From positions 124,001 through 188,000 of the forward strand of contig JBNKKH010000032.1 in NCBI GenBank assembly GCA_050291725.1: a stretch of 64,000 nt of DNA. Reading direction: 5' to 3'. Position numbers and translations under genes: made by a program. Source of the DNA: JAAGZL01 sp050291725 (GTDB lineage: Bacteria > Pseudomonadota > Gammaproteobacteria > Chromatiales > Chromatiaceae). Positions 44,985-53,917 of this stretch are shown one piece after another. The first letter of the stretch is position 1; each line of letters begins with the position of its first letter. The notes below the pieces were generated by a model, which saw only the letters and a program-made list of their open reading frames with translations, did not search any database and was not told the origin of the DNA.

Positions 44985-45733
44985 ACTATTTGCGCCACCC
45001 CATAACCACGCTGACCCTCTTAGGGATTTGTTTGCTATCCACTGGTAATGTTCTAGCGCAAAATAGACCACATCTACAGCCATTCACCGCAAAATATCAA
45101 CTCAACCGCGGCGACATGCTAATCGGCAAGGTGACCAACACACTGCGACTAGAGAGCGATGGCAGCTACACCTACACATCCATAACCAAACCGGTGGGTA
45201 TAGTGGCCGCCTTCAGCAGCGATGTGATAACCGAAATCAGTCAGGGGCGGATTACACCCAACCAGGTCACTCCCCATACCTACACCTACGAGCATAAGAG
45301 AAAGAAACGCCCCAAATTCCGCAAACAGCAGTTTAATTGGGCAGATAACAAGCTATCTATAGTTGAACCAAAACCTTCCACAAGCCTTGATATCTCCAAA
45401 AACACACAGGACAAAGCCAGCATGATCCTATCCATAATGCAGGCCATGTCATCACAACCCAGCGCAATCAAAATCAAGGTCGCAGACAAGAAGAAACTAA
45501 AAGAGTACCTCATCAGCAAGCAGGGAAAGGAGCAAATCAAGGCTGGCGGCAGGGATTACAACAGCGTGAAGCTAGAGCTGTCCAAATCAGGTGAAGAACC
45601 AACTACCATGTTCTGGTTAGCGCCCGAGCTCAGCTATCTACCGGTACAGATCGAAAAACTGGAGAAAAAAAAGAGCTATACCATGATCTTGCTGGAGTAC
45701 ACACCGGGACAGCCTGAGGCAGCAAATAAATAA
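44981..45733 (+). CDS. DUF3108 domain periplasmic protein
   Basis: A 250-residue exported protein of the DUF3108 family, regularly found downstream of purN in gamma- and betaproteobacteria. Signal peptide residues 1-26 (LTLLGICLLSTGNVLA). The mature part is a predicted beta-rich domain (YQLNRGDMLIGKVTNTLRL, YTYTSITKPVGIVAAF, FWLAPELSYLPVQIEKLEK). Function unknown; the linkage to purine genes is conserved but unexplained. Probable terminator at 45,832-45,852. Confidence 0.85.
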   Translation: MNYLRHPITTLTLLGICLLSTGNVLAQNRPHLQPFTAKYQLNRGDMLIGKVTNTLRLESDGSYTYTSITKPVGIVAAFSSDVITEISQGRITPNQVTPHTYTYEHKRKKRPKFRKQQFNWADNKLSIVEPKPSTSLDISKNTQDKASMILSIMQAMSSQPSAIKIKVADKKKLKEYLISKQGKEQIKAGGRDYNSVKLELSKSGEEPTTMFWLAPELSYLPVQIEKLEKKKSYTMILLEYTPGQPEAANK

Positions 45734-45750
45734 CCTTTTCATCTCTTATG

Positions 45751-45823
45751 GCCGCGACCGCGGCACACGTGGAAGCAGATAGCTCGCCCCCTCACCCCGG
45801 CCCTCTCCCCAAGGGGGAGAGGG
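45751..45823. repeat. Palindromic GC-rich repeat, family A-like, single copy
   Basis: Contains GCCGCG-AC-CGCGGC (45,751-45,764) and, further on, CCCTCACCCCGGCCCTCTCCCC, whose end forms a perfect 10-bp hairpin CCCTCTCCCC/GGGGAGAGGG (45,801-45,810 with 45,814-45,823). The core matches the reverse complement of the repeats at 15.3-15.5 kb almost base for base, so all three belong to one dispersed family. Confidence 0.7.
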
Positions 45824-45831
45824 AGATGGTG

Positions 45832-45852
45832 CCGGCTTGCGCCGGGGTTTTT
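45832..45852 (+). terminator. Terminator of the purM-purN-DUF3108 operon
   Basis: CCGGC-TTGC-GCCGG hairpin followed by GGTTTTT on the plus strand. The T-tract runs into the stop codon of the convergent deaminase gene. Confidence 0.65.
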
Positions 45853-46363
45853 ATAGGATTCGGCTCAACACCTGCTTAAAAAACCCTCCAGGCGCGATAG
45901 TAATCTGAGCGTTATCCACACTAATTTCATCCAGCGGATACTCCGTTACCTCCACCCCGGCCTCGGTGTACATCTCTTTGGAAAGAGTTAGATCATCAGC
46001 CCAGCGTGATAGAAAATCTTCACTCGGAGAGATGTAGACCACACGCCCCACCTCTTCCTGGATCAGCTTGGAAGCGCAGCGCGGACATGGTGGATGGGTC
46101 ACAAACACCGTACAACCTGTGAGATCGCGCTTAGCGAAGATCATGGCATTCTCTTCGGCATGAATGGTGAGGTTTAATTTACGATTCCGGTCAGTAAGGC
46201 GCTCAGGGGCATCTTCCACCCCAGCAGCAAAACCGTTATAGCCCAGAGAGATAATTCGATTACCCTCGGTTATCACCGCTCCCACCTGGGAAGACGGGTC
46301 TTTACTCCAGGCAGAGATGTGCGCCGCCAACCCCAAAAAACGTGTATCCCATTTTCTACTCAT
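45851..46363 (-). CDS. Deoxycytidylate (dCMP) deaminase-like zinc deaminase
   Basis: A 170-residue cytidine/deoxycytidylate deaminase-fold protein. Zinc and catalytic residues: His68 and Glu70 in TIHAEENA, and Cys93/Cys96 in PPCPRCASKL. N-terminal segments DPSSQVGAVI and SLGYNGFAAG fit dCMP deaminases and the related ComEB family. Expected reaction: dCMP to dUMP, feeding thymidylate synthesis. The gene is monocistronic and convergent with the purMN operon. The 196 bp upstream (46,364-46,559) show nothing recognisable. Confidence 0.88.
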   Translation of the reverse strand: MSRKWDTRFLGLAAHISAWSKDPSSQVGAVITEGNRIISLGYNGFAAGVEDAPERLTDRNRKLNLTIHAEENAMIFAKRDLTGCTVFVTHPPCPRCASKLIQEEVGRVVYISPSEDFLSRWADDLTLSKEMYTEAGVEVTEYPLDEISVDNAQITIAPGGFFKQVLSRIL

Positions 46364-46559
46364 TATTACTTTTCCAGGCAGATCAAGTTGCAGACATTCT
46401 AATGGAAACTACTAACCTAGCAATAACTATCGCCTGATTAATAAGCAGCATTGAGGCATGCAGCCTACAATCATGAGGTAATTACCTTGGCAGACCCCGA
46501 TCTATTTAACCAAACATACTTTTGCTATTCTTGAGCTAGGGAATAGATATGAGAGTGCA

Positions 46560-47027
46560 ATGAAACAAAAACTATTAAACGCCATCGCCGCGACCTTGAT
46601 TACAGCTTTAGGGCTGATTCCCACCCAGAGTATCGCTAAAGAACCTACCTCAGCTAACGGAAAATACCATAACCTTATTCAGAAACTTCACTGCCCATCG
46701 GACAGGGCCAGATATGGCAAATACCGGGATTACGGCTACTGGGGCGGCGGCTCCTGGTGCGGCCAGCAAGGTCAACCCGGGTATTGGGTCTGGGTCTACC
46801 CCTTCTGGTATGTGTGGACAGATAAAGGGGTTCCGGCTGCAGCATCCGCCCACGGCAAATACAGCAATCTATTGCAGACCTTAACCTGCCCAAAAGACCG
46901 ACGCCGATACGGCAAATATAGTGAGTACGGTTACTGGAGAGGTGGAGCTTGGTGTGGACAACAGGGTAAACGCGGCTTCTGGGTATGGGTAGCGCCCACC
47001 TGGTACATATGGGGAACAAAGAAATAA
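46560..47027 (+). CDS. Small secreted protein with two tandem Cys/Trp/Tyr-rich repeats
   Basis: A 155-residue exported protein of unrecognised family. Residues 1-26 are a signal peptide (LITALGLIPTQSIA). The mature part is two copies of a 53-residue unit at 34-86 and 99-151 (period 65). Each has a KY-N-L start, a CP-x-D-R segment, YGKY, YGYW, GG-x-WCGQQG and a WVWV-x-P-x-WY end. Each unit has two Cys (45/67 and 110/132), suggesting one disulfide per unit in the periplasm. The aromatic-rich, glycine-rich pattern hints at a cell-wall or carbohydrate-binding module, but this is inference. GAGAG precedes the ATG. Confidence 0.75.
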   Translation: MKQKLLNAIAATLITALGLIPTQSIAKEPTSANGKYHNLIQKLHCPSDRARYGKYRDYGYWGGGSWCGQQGQPGYWVWVYPFWYVWTDKGVPAAASAHGKYSNLLQTLTCPKDRRRYGKYSEYGYWRGGAWCGQQGKRGFWVWVAPTWYIWGTKK

Positions 47028-47048
47028 AGCCTCACTAGCTTGCTACTG

Positions 47049-48395
47049 TTATTTCTTGTCGTCCTTATGCACCTTGCGATGAACCAGAGTGATAACAGTA
47101 AGAGCAATGATTACCGCTGCCGGCAACATCGCTCCCTGCCATACAACGTCACTGCCGGTAATCCAGCCAAGTTTTAGTAAAGCTTTAACGCCATAGCCGA
47201 ACAAGCCGGTCAGGTAGTAACTGAGAACAATAACCGACAGGCCTTCAACCGTGGTCTGCAACATTAGCTGCTGCCGTCCCTGTTTGGACATCCCCTCCAG
47301 CAAATGCAGATTCTGCTTCTGCACCGTCATCTCAACCCTGGTACGCAACATATTGGTAGCGCGGTCCAGTCCACGGGAGAGTGAGTCTAGGCGCTCGTTG
47401 AAGTTGTCATAGCCTCGGACCGTGGGCCCAGTACGAGCCAGAAGAAAGGTACCCAGAGGTTGATTTCCTTCCTGCACTTTTTTCTCATCCAGGGCTTTCA
47501 GAATACGGCGAAACTGCACATCGTAGGAGTGGGCTGCACCCATACGATAACGCATAGTCTCTTTCAGCTTGGTCACCTTAGCGCTCTGTTCTGTAAGCAG
47601 TGCCAACCAGTGCCGCTCTTCATCGGAAGGGGCATCCACCATGGCATTAAACATCTCCTGGGTCTGCTGGGTGAAACCTACCTCCAGTTCCCGCAGTTCT
47701 GCTGAGCGTTCACGGAAACAATCCAGTGGCATGAGAATCAGATGGTAGTAGTTCTCTATCTCCACCAGACGCTTAATCTGCCTACCCAGCTGCGATGGGC
47801 TTAACTCCCCAGCCAGAACCAAATAGTGTTCCCAATTTGATTCATCTAGCTGAAATGTAGTCCATACTTGGGCCTGTCCTCCCTGTATCTGACTGCCGTA
47901 GAGACGATCGCTACCGAATAGATACTGCCGTTCGGTCTTCTTCAACTGCGGCCAATCGGTTACCAGGATATCCAGGGCCACTATGCGCTCCCACTCCGGT
48001 TCCGGGGTAGGGATGGTTTCTGGTAGTCTCAAGGGACCAAAACCCAGTGACTGCGTACCTGCAGCCATATGGGTAAAGGCATAGGTAACGAATTCGGAGT
48101 GCAGCTCCCAGGTTATGCGTAACTTATCACCATTGCTGTAGGTCTTTTCACCTACCGAGTGGCGCTCCCCCAGATTAGCCTGATCACTATTAATACCAAG
48201 AGCAAGAAACAGCTCCACCATATCGGCCCGAGCCTTTTTTCTGCTCCCCTCCTGCTCCGGCAGCAGATAGGCAGAGTGGTGGATATGAGCTGGCAGCTGC
48301 ACATCCAGGGGCGGGCGCTCATGCAGTTCCCGATGCACTCGGGCTGCGATGGATGAGTCAGCTAACTCTTCACTATCTGGGCATGCCGCCTTCAT
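47049..48395 (-). CDS. DUF3422 family membrane protein
   Basis: A 448-residue protein of the DUF3422 family, found widely in proteobacteria without known function. The N-terminal HRELHERPPLDVQLP motif is the family signature. The middle is soluble and helical (SPSQLGRQIKRLVEIENYYHL). Two membrane segments near the C-terminus (about 385-405 and 420-440) are followed by a short basic tail, so most of the protein lies on one side of the inner membrane. It ends 22 bp from the secreted repeat protein on the opposite strand and lies 31 bp downstream of apbC. Confidence 0.88.
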   Translation of the reverse strand: MKAACPDSEELADSSIAARVHRELHERPPLDVQLPAHIHHSAYLLPEQEGSRKKARADMVELFLALGINSDQANLGERHSVGEKTYSNGDKLRITWELHSEFVTYAFTHMAAGTQSLGFGPLRLPETIPTPEPEWERIVALDILVTDWPQLKKTERQYLFGSDRLYGSQIQGGQAQVWTTFQLDESNWEHYLVLAGELSPSQLGRQIKRLVEIENYYHLILMPLDCFRERSAELRELEVGFTQQTQEMFNAMVDAPSDEERHWLALLTEQSAKVTKLKETMRYRMGAAHSYDVQFRRILKALDEKKVQEGNQPLGTFLLARTGPTVRGYDNFNERLDSLSRGLDRATNMLRTRVEMTVQKQNLHLLEGMSKQGRQQLMLQTTVEGLSVIVLSYYLTGLFGYGVKALLKLGWITGSDVVWQGAMLPAAVIIALTVITLVHRKVHKDDKK

Positions 48396-48426
48396 AATTA
48401 CATTCCAGCCTACTCAGATGCTCTAG

Positions 48427-49518
48427 TTAATCGTTCTGAATAACGATACTTGGGAACTTAGTGGCATAGCTTTTGGACTGCTGCGACAGCTTAGCAGCCG
48501 TCTTACGGGCAATCTCTCGATAGATATGGGATATGCGATGTTCCGGCTCAGCTACCACAGTTGGTTTACCGCTATCTGTTTCTTGACGAATGCGGATATC
48601 CAGCGGCAGGGCGCCAAGAAAACCCACTCCATACTGCTCAGCCATGCTAGAGCCGCCACCCTGACCAAAAATATGCTCTTCATGGCCACACTCAGAGCAG
48701 ATATGGATACTCATGTTCTCCACAATACCTAGTATCGGCACCTCTACCTTCTCAAACATCTTAAATCCCTTGCGGGCATCCAGCAGAGCTATATCCTGAG
48801 GAGTGGTCACAATAACTGCACCGGCTACCGGAACTTTCTGGGCCAGGGTAAGCTGGGTGTCACCGGTCCCCGGAGGCAGGTCAATAATCAGATAGTCCAG
48901 ACTATCCCAGTTGGTGTCGTTCAAAAGCTGCTCTAAGGCCTGGGTGACCATGGGTCCACGCCAGATCATAGGGGTCTCTTCCTCTACCAGAAAACCGATG
49001 GACATCGCCTGCAAACCATAGCTTTCCATAGGCTCCAGAGATTTGCCATCTTTAGATTCCGGCTGGCCGGACACACCCAGCATACGGGGCTGAGATGGTC
49101 CATAGATGTCTGCATCCAACAGCCCCACCTTGGCGCCCTCTTCCACCAGAGCCAGGGCTAGGTTCACTGCAGTGGTAGATTTACCCACACCACCCTTACC
49201 GGAGGCAACGGCGATAATGTTCTTTACGTTATCGATAGGCTTGAGAGATTTCTGCACTGAGTGGGACACCACCTTCCAGCCAATATTTATCTCTGCAGAA
49301 TCAACTCCATCTATAGCCTCAACCTGCTCTTTTACTGCAGCAGCTATCTCATTCTGAACTCCCTTTGCCGGAAAGCCCAACTCTATGGTGACCTTTACGG
49401 CCGCACCATCTATAGCAACATCTTTGATTGCTTTAGCCTCTACCAGGTCAATCTCCAGATGAGGCTCTACATAGCCTTTGATTGCCTGTTCAATCTGCTC
49501 ACGTGTCACTTCAGACAT
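48427..49518 (-). CDS. apbC: Iron-sulfur cluster carrier protein ApbC/Mrp
   Basis: P-loop NTPase that binds and transfers 4Fe-4S clusters to apoproteins. Length 363 residues. N-terminal DUF59/MIP18-like domain (about 1-85), then the deviant Walker A SGKGGVGKSTTAVNLAL, LLDADIYGPSQPRMLG, and IDLPPGTGDTQLTL. The cluster-binding Cys pair is in HICSECGHEEHIFG. It is divergent from metG across a 220-bp gap (49,519-49,738) in which no strong promoter was recognised, an arrangement conserved in E. coli (mrp-metG). Confidence 0.95.
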   Translation of the reverse strand: MSEVTREQIEQAIKGYVEPHLEIDLVEAKAIKDVAIDGAAVKVTIELGFPAKGVQNEIAAAVKEQVEAIDGVDSAEINIGWKVVSHSVQKSLKPIDNVKNIIAVASGKGGVGKSTTAVNLALALVEEGAKVGLLDADIYGPSQPRMLGVSGQPESKDGKSLEPMESYGLQAMSIGFLVEEETPMIWRGPMVTQALEQLLNDTNWDSLDYLIIDLPPGTGDTQLTLAQKVPVAGAVIVTTPQDIALLDARKGFKMFEKVEVPILGIVENMSIHICSECGHEEHIFGQGGGSSMAEQYGVGFLGALPLDIRIRQETDSGKPTVVAEPEHRISHIYREIARKTAAKLSQQSKSYATKFPSIVIQND

Positions 49519-49738
49519 AATAGTTACTCTCCTGACAACCGGTCACCACCGGCTATATTAGAATATTACGATACAATATAAATTCCAGTTTACACCAACC
49601 TGGGGGTATTCCCCAACCAGATTAGTTGGTTTTTTCCGGCCTTATATAAATAAATTTTAAAGCTTGATGTTCGTAGCGCATGATATGTGGAATAATTCCC
49701 CGATTAGATTAACCATAGCGGTCAAAAATCAACCAACC

Positions 49739-51781
49739 ATGAGCAACAAACAAAGAAAAATACTGGTCACCAGCGCCCTGCCCTACGCCAACGGACCGAT
49801 CCACATCGGCCACTTGGTGGAGTATATCCAAACAGATATATGGGTACGATTTCAGAAAATGCGAGGGCATCAGTGTATCTATGTCTGCGCTGACGATGCC
49901 CACGGCACACCTATCATGTTGCGGGCACGCCAGGAAGGGATTGATCCGGAAGAGTTGATCGCCCGCGTTGCTGAAGAGCACAAGGCAGATTTCTCTGAGT
50001 TTAGAGTTGGCTTTGACAACTACCACTCCACCCATTCAGAGGAGAACAGGGAGTGCTCTACCCTGATCTATAAGCGCAACCGCGATAAAGGCCATATCAA
50101 TAACCGGGTGATCACCCAGGCCTACGACCCCGTAGAAAACATGTTCCTGCCGGACCGCTTTATCAAGGGCGAATGCCCTAAGTGTGGTGCCGATGATCAG
50201 TATGGCGATAACTGCGAGGCATGTGGCGCCAGCTACTCTCCCAACGAGCTGAAAAATCCAGTGTCTGCCGTCTCTGGAGCCACCCCGGTGGACAAGGAAT
50301 CGGAACACTACTTTTTTAAGTTGGGCGACTTCGAAGAGATGCTGAAGGGGTGGACCAAGGGCGGACATATACAGACAGAGGTCTCGAACAAGCTGGATGA
50401 ATGGTTCCAGGCCGGACTCCAGGAGTGGGATATCTCGCGCGACGCCCCATACTTCGGCTTCGAGATTCCGGATCACCCAGGCAAATTCTTCTATGTGTGG
50501 CTGGATGCACCCATCGGCTACATGGCCAGTTTTAAAAATCTGTGTAATCAAACAGATGGGTTAGTATTCGATGAATACTGGGGCAAGGAGTCAGATGCCG
50601 AGCTATACCACTTTATAGGCAAGGATATCATCTATTTTCACGCCCTGTTCTGGCCTGCAATGCTGCACGGGGCAGATTTCCGTACACCCAGCGCCGTCTT
50701 CTCCCACGGCTTTTTGACCGTGGACGGACAGAAGATGTCTAAGTCCCGCGGCACCTTTATCAAGGCCAGAACCTATCTGAATCATCTCAACCCAGAGTAT
50801 CTGCGCTACTACTTCGCGGCCAAACTTAGCTCTGGAGTGGAGGATATAGACCTCAACCTGGAGGATTTCAGCGCCAGAGTGAACTCCGATCTGGTGGGCA
50901 AGGTGGTAAACATCGCCAGTCGTTGCTCCGGTTTTATCAAAAAGAGATTCAACGGAACCCTATCCGATCAGATTTCCGAGCAAGAGCTGTTTGATGAGTT
51001 TGTTGCTGCGGGAGACTCAATCGCCCAGCGCTATGAAAATAGAGAATTCAGCCATGCCGTGCGAGAGATTATGGCCCTGGCTGACCGCGCCAACCAATAT
51101 ATAGATGAGAAAAAGCCCTGGGTTATTGCCAAGGAAGATGGCAAAGATCAGGAACTACACGACGTCTGTTCCATGGGTATCAACCTGTTCCGCATACTCA
51201 TGGGCTATCTGCGGCCAATCTTGCCCGCCACGGCAGAGAAGTCTGAGGCATTCCTGCAGATTGAACCAATGGCCTGGGAAGATTTACAGCAGCCACTAAC
51301 CGGGCATGCGATCGCCAAATTCAAACCCCTAATGACACGAGTAGAACCACAACAGATTGAGGCTATGGTGAACGATTCCAAAGAAGACCTGACTGCCCAG
51401 AACCAGGGCACCGAACCCAAAGCAGCCGGCCCTCTGGCGGATGACCCAATTGCTGACACCATCGAATTCCCCGACTTTGCCAAGGTGGACCTACGGGTGG
51501 TGAAGATTGTGAAAGCAGAGCACGTAGAGGGTGCTGACAAGCTGCTGCAACTAACATTGGACCTAGGCGGAGAAACCCGCAACGTCTTTGCAGGTATCAA
51601 GTCCGCGTACAACCCAGAAGATCTGGAAGGCAAACTTACGGTAATGGTTGCCAACTTGGCGCCACGCAAAATGCGTTTTGGCCTCTCTGAAGGGATGGTG
51701 CTGGCAGCAGGACCAGGTGGTAAAGATCTCTTTATCCTTAACCCAGACGATGGTGCTAAGCCGGGAATGAAGGTCAAGTAA
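49739..51781 (+). CDS. metG: Methionyl-tRNA synthetase
   Basis: Class I aminoacyl-tRNA synthetase. The start is set at ATG 49,739, giving 680 residues (E. coli: 677); the frame is open 25 codons further, but MSNKQRKILVTSALPYANG is the normal N-terminus. HIGH-type motif PIHIGHLVEY, zinc knuckle CPKCGADDQYGDNCEACG, KMSKS in DGQKMSKSRGTF. The C-terminal EMAP-II/Trbp111-like tRNA-binding domain at about 570-680 (KVDLRVVKIVKAEHVEGADKL) makes this the dimeric type. Terminator follows at 51,808. Confidence 0.98.
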   Translation: MSNKQRKILVTSALPYANGPIHIGHLVEYIQTDIWVRFQKMRGHQCIYVCADDAHGTPIMLRARQEGIDPEELIARVAEEHKADFSEFRVGFDNYHSTHSEENRECSTLIYKRNRDKGHINNRVITQAYDPVENMFLPDRFIKGECPKCGADDQYGDNCEACGASYSPNELKNPVSAVSGATPVDKESEHYFFKLGDFEEMLKGWTKGGHIQTEVSNKLDEWFQAGLQEWDISRDAPYFGFEIPDHPGKFFYVWLDAPIGYMASFKNLCNQTDGLVFDEYWGKESDAELYHFIGKDIIYFHALFWPAMLHGADFRTPSAVFSHGFLTVDGQKMSKSRGTFIKARTYLNHLNPEYLRYYFAAKLSSGVEDIDLNLEDFSARVNSDLVGKVVNIASRCSGFIKKRFNGTLSDQISEQELFDEFVAAGDSIAQRYENREFSHAVREIMALADRANQYIDEKKPWVIAKEDGKDQELHDVCSMGINLFRILMGYLRPILPATAEKSEAFLQIEPMAWEDLQQPLTGHAIAKFKPLMTRVEPQQIEAMVNDSKEDLTAQNQGTEPKAAGPLADDPIADTIEFPDFAKVDLRVVKIVKAEHVEGADKLLQLTLDLGGETRNVFAGIKSAYNPEDLEGKLTVMVANLAPRKMRFGLSEGMVLAAGPGGKDLFILNPDDGAKPGMKVK

Positions 51782-51807
51782 TCGCTCTTCACAGCACCCA
51801 TAATAGA

Positions 51808-51833
51808 AAGGCCCGCACAGTGCGGGCCTTTTT
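51808..51833 (+). terminator. Rho-independent terminator of metG
   Basis: Perfect 10-bp stem AAGGCCCGCA/TGCGGGCCTT with a 3-nt CAG loop, followed by TTT on the plus strand. It lies between convergent metG and yegP and could work in both directions. Confidence 0.9.
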
Positions 51834-51856
51834 AGTAGAGACAACTTGCCAATCAA

Positions 51857-52192
51857 TTAAGCAGTTGTGTCATCCACCTTTGCATCTGGAGCATGTTTCT
51901 TAACTGACTCAATACCGTTATCGCGAGATTTTGCGGTCTCGTAGGACTGGCTAGTACCGATAACAGCATTATTTCCTGCCTTTAGGTTAAAAGAGTACTT
52001 ACCACCCTTGGTCTCTTTCCGCTCATAGCGCCCATCGTCAGGGGCATTTTTCCTGACTGATTCGATTCCATTGGTGCAACCAGTCTTAGCCTTATAGCTT
52101 TCGCTCGCCAGAATGTTCTGCCCATTACTAGCCTTTAGACGGAAACGGAAACCACCAGATTTATCTTTATAAATTTCAAATTTACCAGCCAT
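51857..52192 (-). CDS. yegP: YegP family (DUF1508) protein
   Basis: A 111-residue soluble protein made of two DUF1508 repeats: FEIYKDKSGGFRFRLKASNGQ...NGIESVRKNAP (about 5-50) and KGGKYSFNLKAGNNAVIGTSQSY...NGIESVKKHAP (about 57-103). The two-repeat form is like E. coli YegP. Function not established. GAGGAA sits 7 bases before the ATG. It lies 69 bp downstream of the zinc metallopeptidase gene on the same strand. Confidence 0.92.
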   Translation of the reverse strand: MAGKFEIYKDKSGGFRFRLKASNGQNILASESYKAKTGCTNGIESVRKNAPDDGRYERKETKGGKYSFNLKAGNNAVIGTSQSYETAKSRDNGIESVKKHAPDAKVDDTTA

Positions 52193-52261
52193 GCTCTATT
52201 CCTCCAGTTATCTATTGTGTTGTTATTTCTGTGCAAACAGAACAATTTGCATAGAACCGTT

Positions 52262-53164
52262 TTAAAGCCGCGCTGCGGAGAAGGTATCACACTCCCGCAC
52301 TGAACCCCTATCCAATCCAACCCTAAACCATCTGGAGCGTTGCTCAGAGCTACCGTGAGTGAACGAATCAGGGTTGGCGTAACCTTGTGCTTTTTTCTGC
52401 AATCTGTCATCACCGACGGCACTTGCTGCAGCAAGACCCTCTTCGATATCACCGCTCTCCAAAATTTGCTTGGAACGATCTGCATGATGGGCCCAGATAC
52501 CGGCATAGCAATCTGCCTGCAGCTCCATCATAACGGATAGCTGATTAGACTCCTTGCTGCTCGCTCTAGCCTTAGCTTGTTGTACTTTCTGCGATATCCC
52601 AGTCAAAGTCTGTACATGGTGGCCAACCTCATGCGCAAGAACATAGGCCTGAGCGAAATCTCCCGGCGCCTTATAGCGTCGCTTGAGATCTTCATAGAAA
52701 CTCAGATCAATATATACCTTCTGATCCCCAGGACAGTAGAACGGACCCATCGCCGCCTGGCCAAAGCCACAGCCGGACTGCACCGCACCTCTATACAGAA
52801 CCAGTTTAGGTTTTTTGTAGCTTTGCCCATTCTGCTTAAACAACAGACTCCAGGTATCTTCTGTATCTGCCAGCACCACAGACATGAATTCGGCCAACTC
52901 TTTTTCCGACGCTGACTGCTGTATTGGTCCGGAAGTAGTTTTTACCGATGGAGGGGAGCCAAGTAGAGTAGAGAGATCCCCCCCAGTAAACATGACATAG
53001 CCAACGAACCCTAAAGCAACTATTGCCGTACCTTTGAATCCTAAAAATTTATATATCACAGGAAGCAGGCGCAGCAGACCACCGCCACCACCCATGCCAC
53101 CGGAGACACGCGTACCCCTGCGATCCTCAACATTCGAGCTTTTTCGTCTACCTTTCCAGCGCAC
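52262..53164 (-). CDS. ypfJ: YpfJ/KPN_02809-family neutral zinc metallopeptidase
   Basis: A 300-residue membrane-anchored metallopeptidase. N-terminal MRWKGRRKSSNVEDRRG is the family signature; a membrane helix is at about residues 42-60. The zinc motif HEVGHHVQ is at about 178-185 within YVLAHEVGHHVQTLTG; the third ligand is probably the Glu of MELQADCYAG. Conserved Cys pairs follow (GCGFGQAAMGPFYCPG). Substrate unknown; the domain faces the periplasm. It is preceded by 266 bp with no gene before the tandem repeats. Confidence 0.92.
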   Translation of the reverse strand: MRWKGRRKSSNVEDRRGTRVSGGMGGGGGLLRLLPVIYKFLGFKGTAIVALGFVGYVMFTGGDLSTLLGSPPSVKTTSGPIQQSASEKELAEFMSVVLADTEDTWSLLFKQNGQSYKKPKLVLYRGAVQSGCGFGQAAMGPFYCPGDQKVYIDLSFYEDLKRRYKAPGDFAQAYVLAHEVGHHVQTLTGISQKVQQAKARASSKESNQLSVMMELQADCYAGIWAHHADRSKQILESGDIEEGLAAASAVGDDRLQKKAQGYANPDSFTHGSSEQRSRWFRVGLDRGSVRECDTFSAARL

Positions 53165-53430
53165 TATTCACTATCCCCGAAACTGTTTCCTATCAAAGCG
53201 CGACCAATATAACCAGTTATACCTTGGCTTAAAACGCTTTTTTTACCAGGGTCAACAAAATACCAAATTATCAAACCGAGCAGAGGTATCAGCTAAAACT
53301 AACTCAAGGATCGATGATCACCCAGTTTTCTAGTGTTTTCAACAGTATACAATAAGCGCTCTAATTCTCGACACTGCCGAAAACCACCTATCATGTATCA
53401 ACTCCACCTACCCCATCTATCCAGCAAGGA
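53165..53430. other. Intergenic region, no gene recognised
   Basis: Non-coding sequence between the metallopeptidase start and the tandem palindromic repeats. It should hold the metallopeptidase promoter on the minus strand; no box pair stands out. The sequence from 53,713 to 53,917, beyond the repeats, is A+T-rich and presumably carries the rnf promoter (a TATACT -10-like box occurs near 53,859, without a good -35). Confidence 0.4.
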
Positions 53431-53712
53431 GCGGATGCCCCCACCGGCGGTCGCATCCCCACTCCGTGGGGCCCCTGCTCTGCGCCTCGGGCTATCCGCC
53501 ATAACATGCCAAGAACACTTTTAAATAGGGTGCTACTTCATGGCGGATGCCGCCCACCGGCGGTCGCATCCCCACTCCGTGGGGCCCCTGCCTCGGGCTT
53601 TCCGCCATAATATGCAAAGAACACTTTTAAATAGGGTGCTATTTCATGGCGGATGCCGCCCACCGGCGGTCGCATCCCCACTCCGTGGGGCCCCTGCTCT
53701 GCGCCTCGGGCG
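53431..53712. repeat. Three tandem copies of a hairpin-rich repeat (family B)
   Basis: Copies start at about 53,431, 53,543 and 53,649 (periods 112 and 106). The core of each contains a CCCC-AC-TCC-GTGGGG hairpin and a GGATGC...GCATCC inverted repeat. Copy 2 is bounded by ATGGCGGA (53,540-53,547) and TCCGCCAT (53,601-53,608), a perfect 8-bp inverted repeat; copy 1 keeps the right end and copy 3 the left end. The linkers between cores share AAGAACACTTTTAAATAGGG. Copy 2 lacks a 7-bp stretch present in copies 1 and 3. No transposase is nearby. Confidence 0.85.
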
Positions 53713-53917
53713 GCTACATTCATCAATGACACGCTGTCAGCATGGATATAGAATTTCTCTTTATCTTGATATTTCGCAGTTAATTCTTAATGAATTGATA
53801 GATGGGGCCATAACTATATTTGGTATTGTCTAGTCTATTAATTTTTTAGAAAATACTTATACTGTAGGATTTTATTAATTAAACAATGGGCTTAATGTCC
53901 TCTCAGACTGGATTCCA

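Noticed and set aside
53540..53833. Open frames through the tandem repeats on both strands
   Set aside because: Their translations simply follow the repeated palindromes and change frame between copies; no ribosome-binding site or family resemblance.
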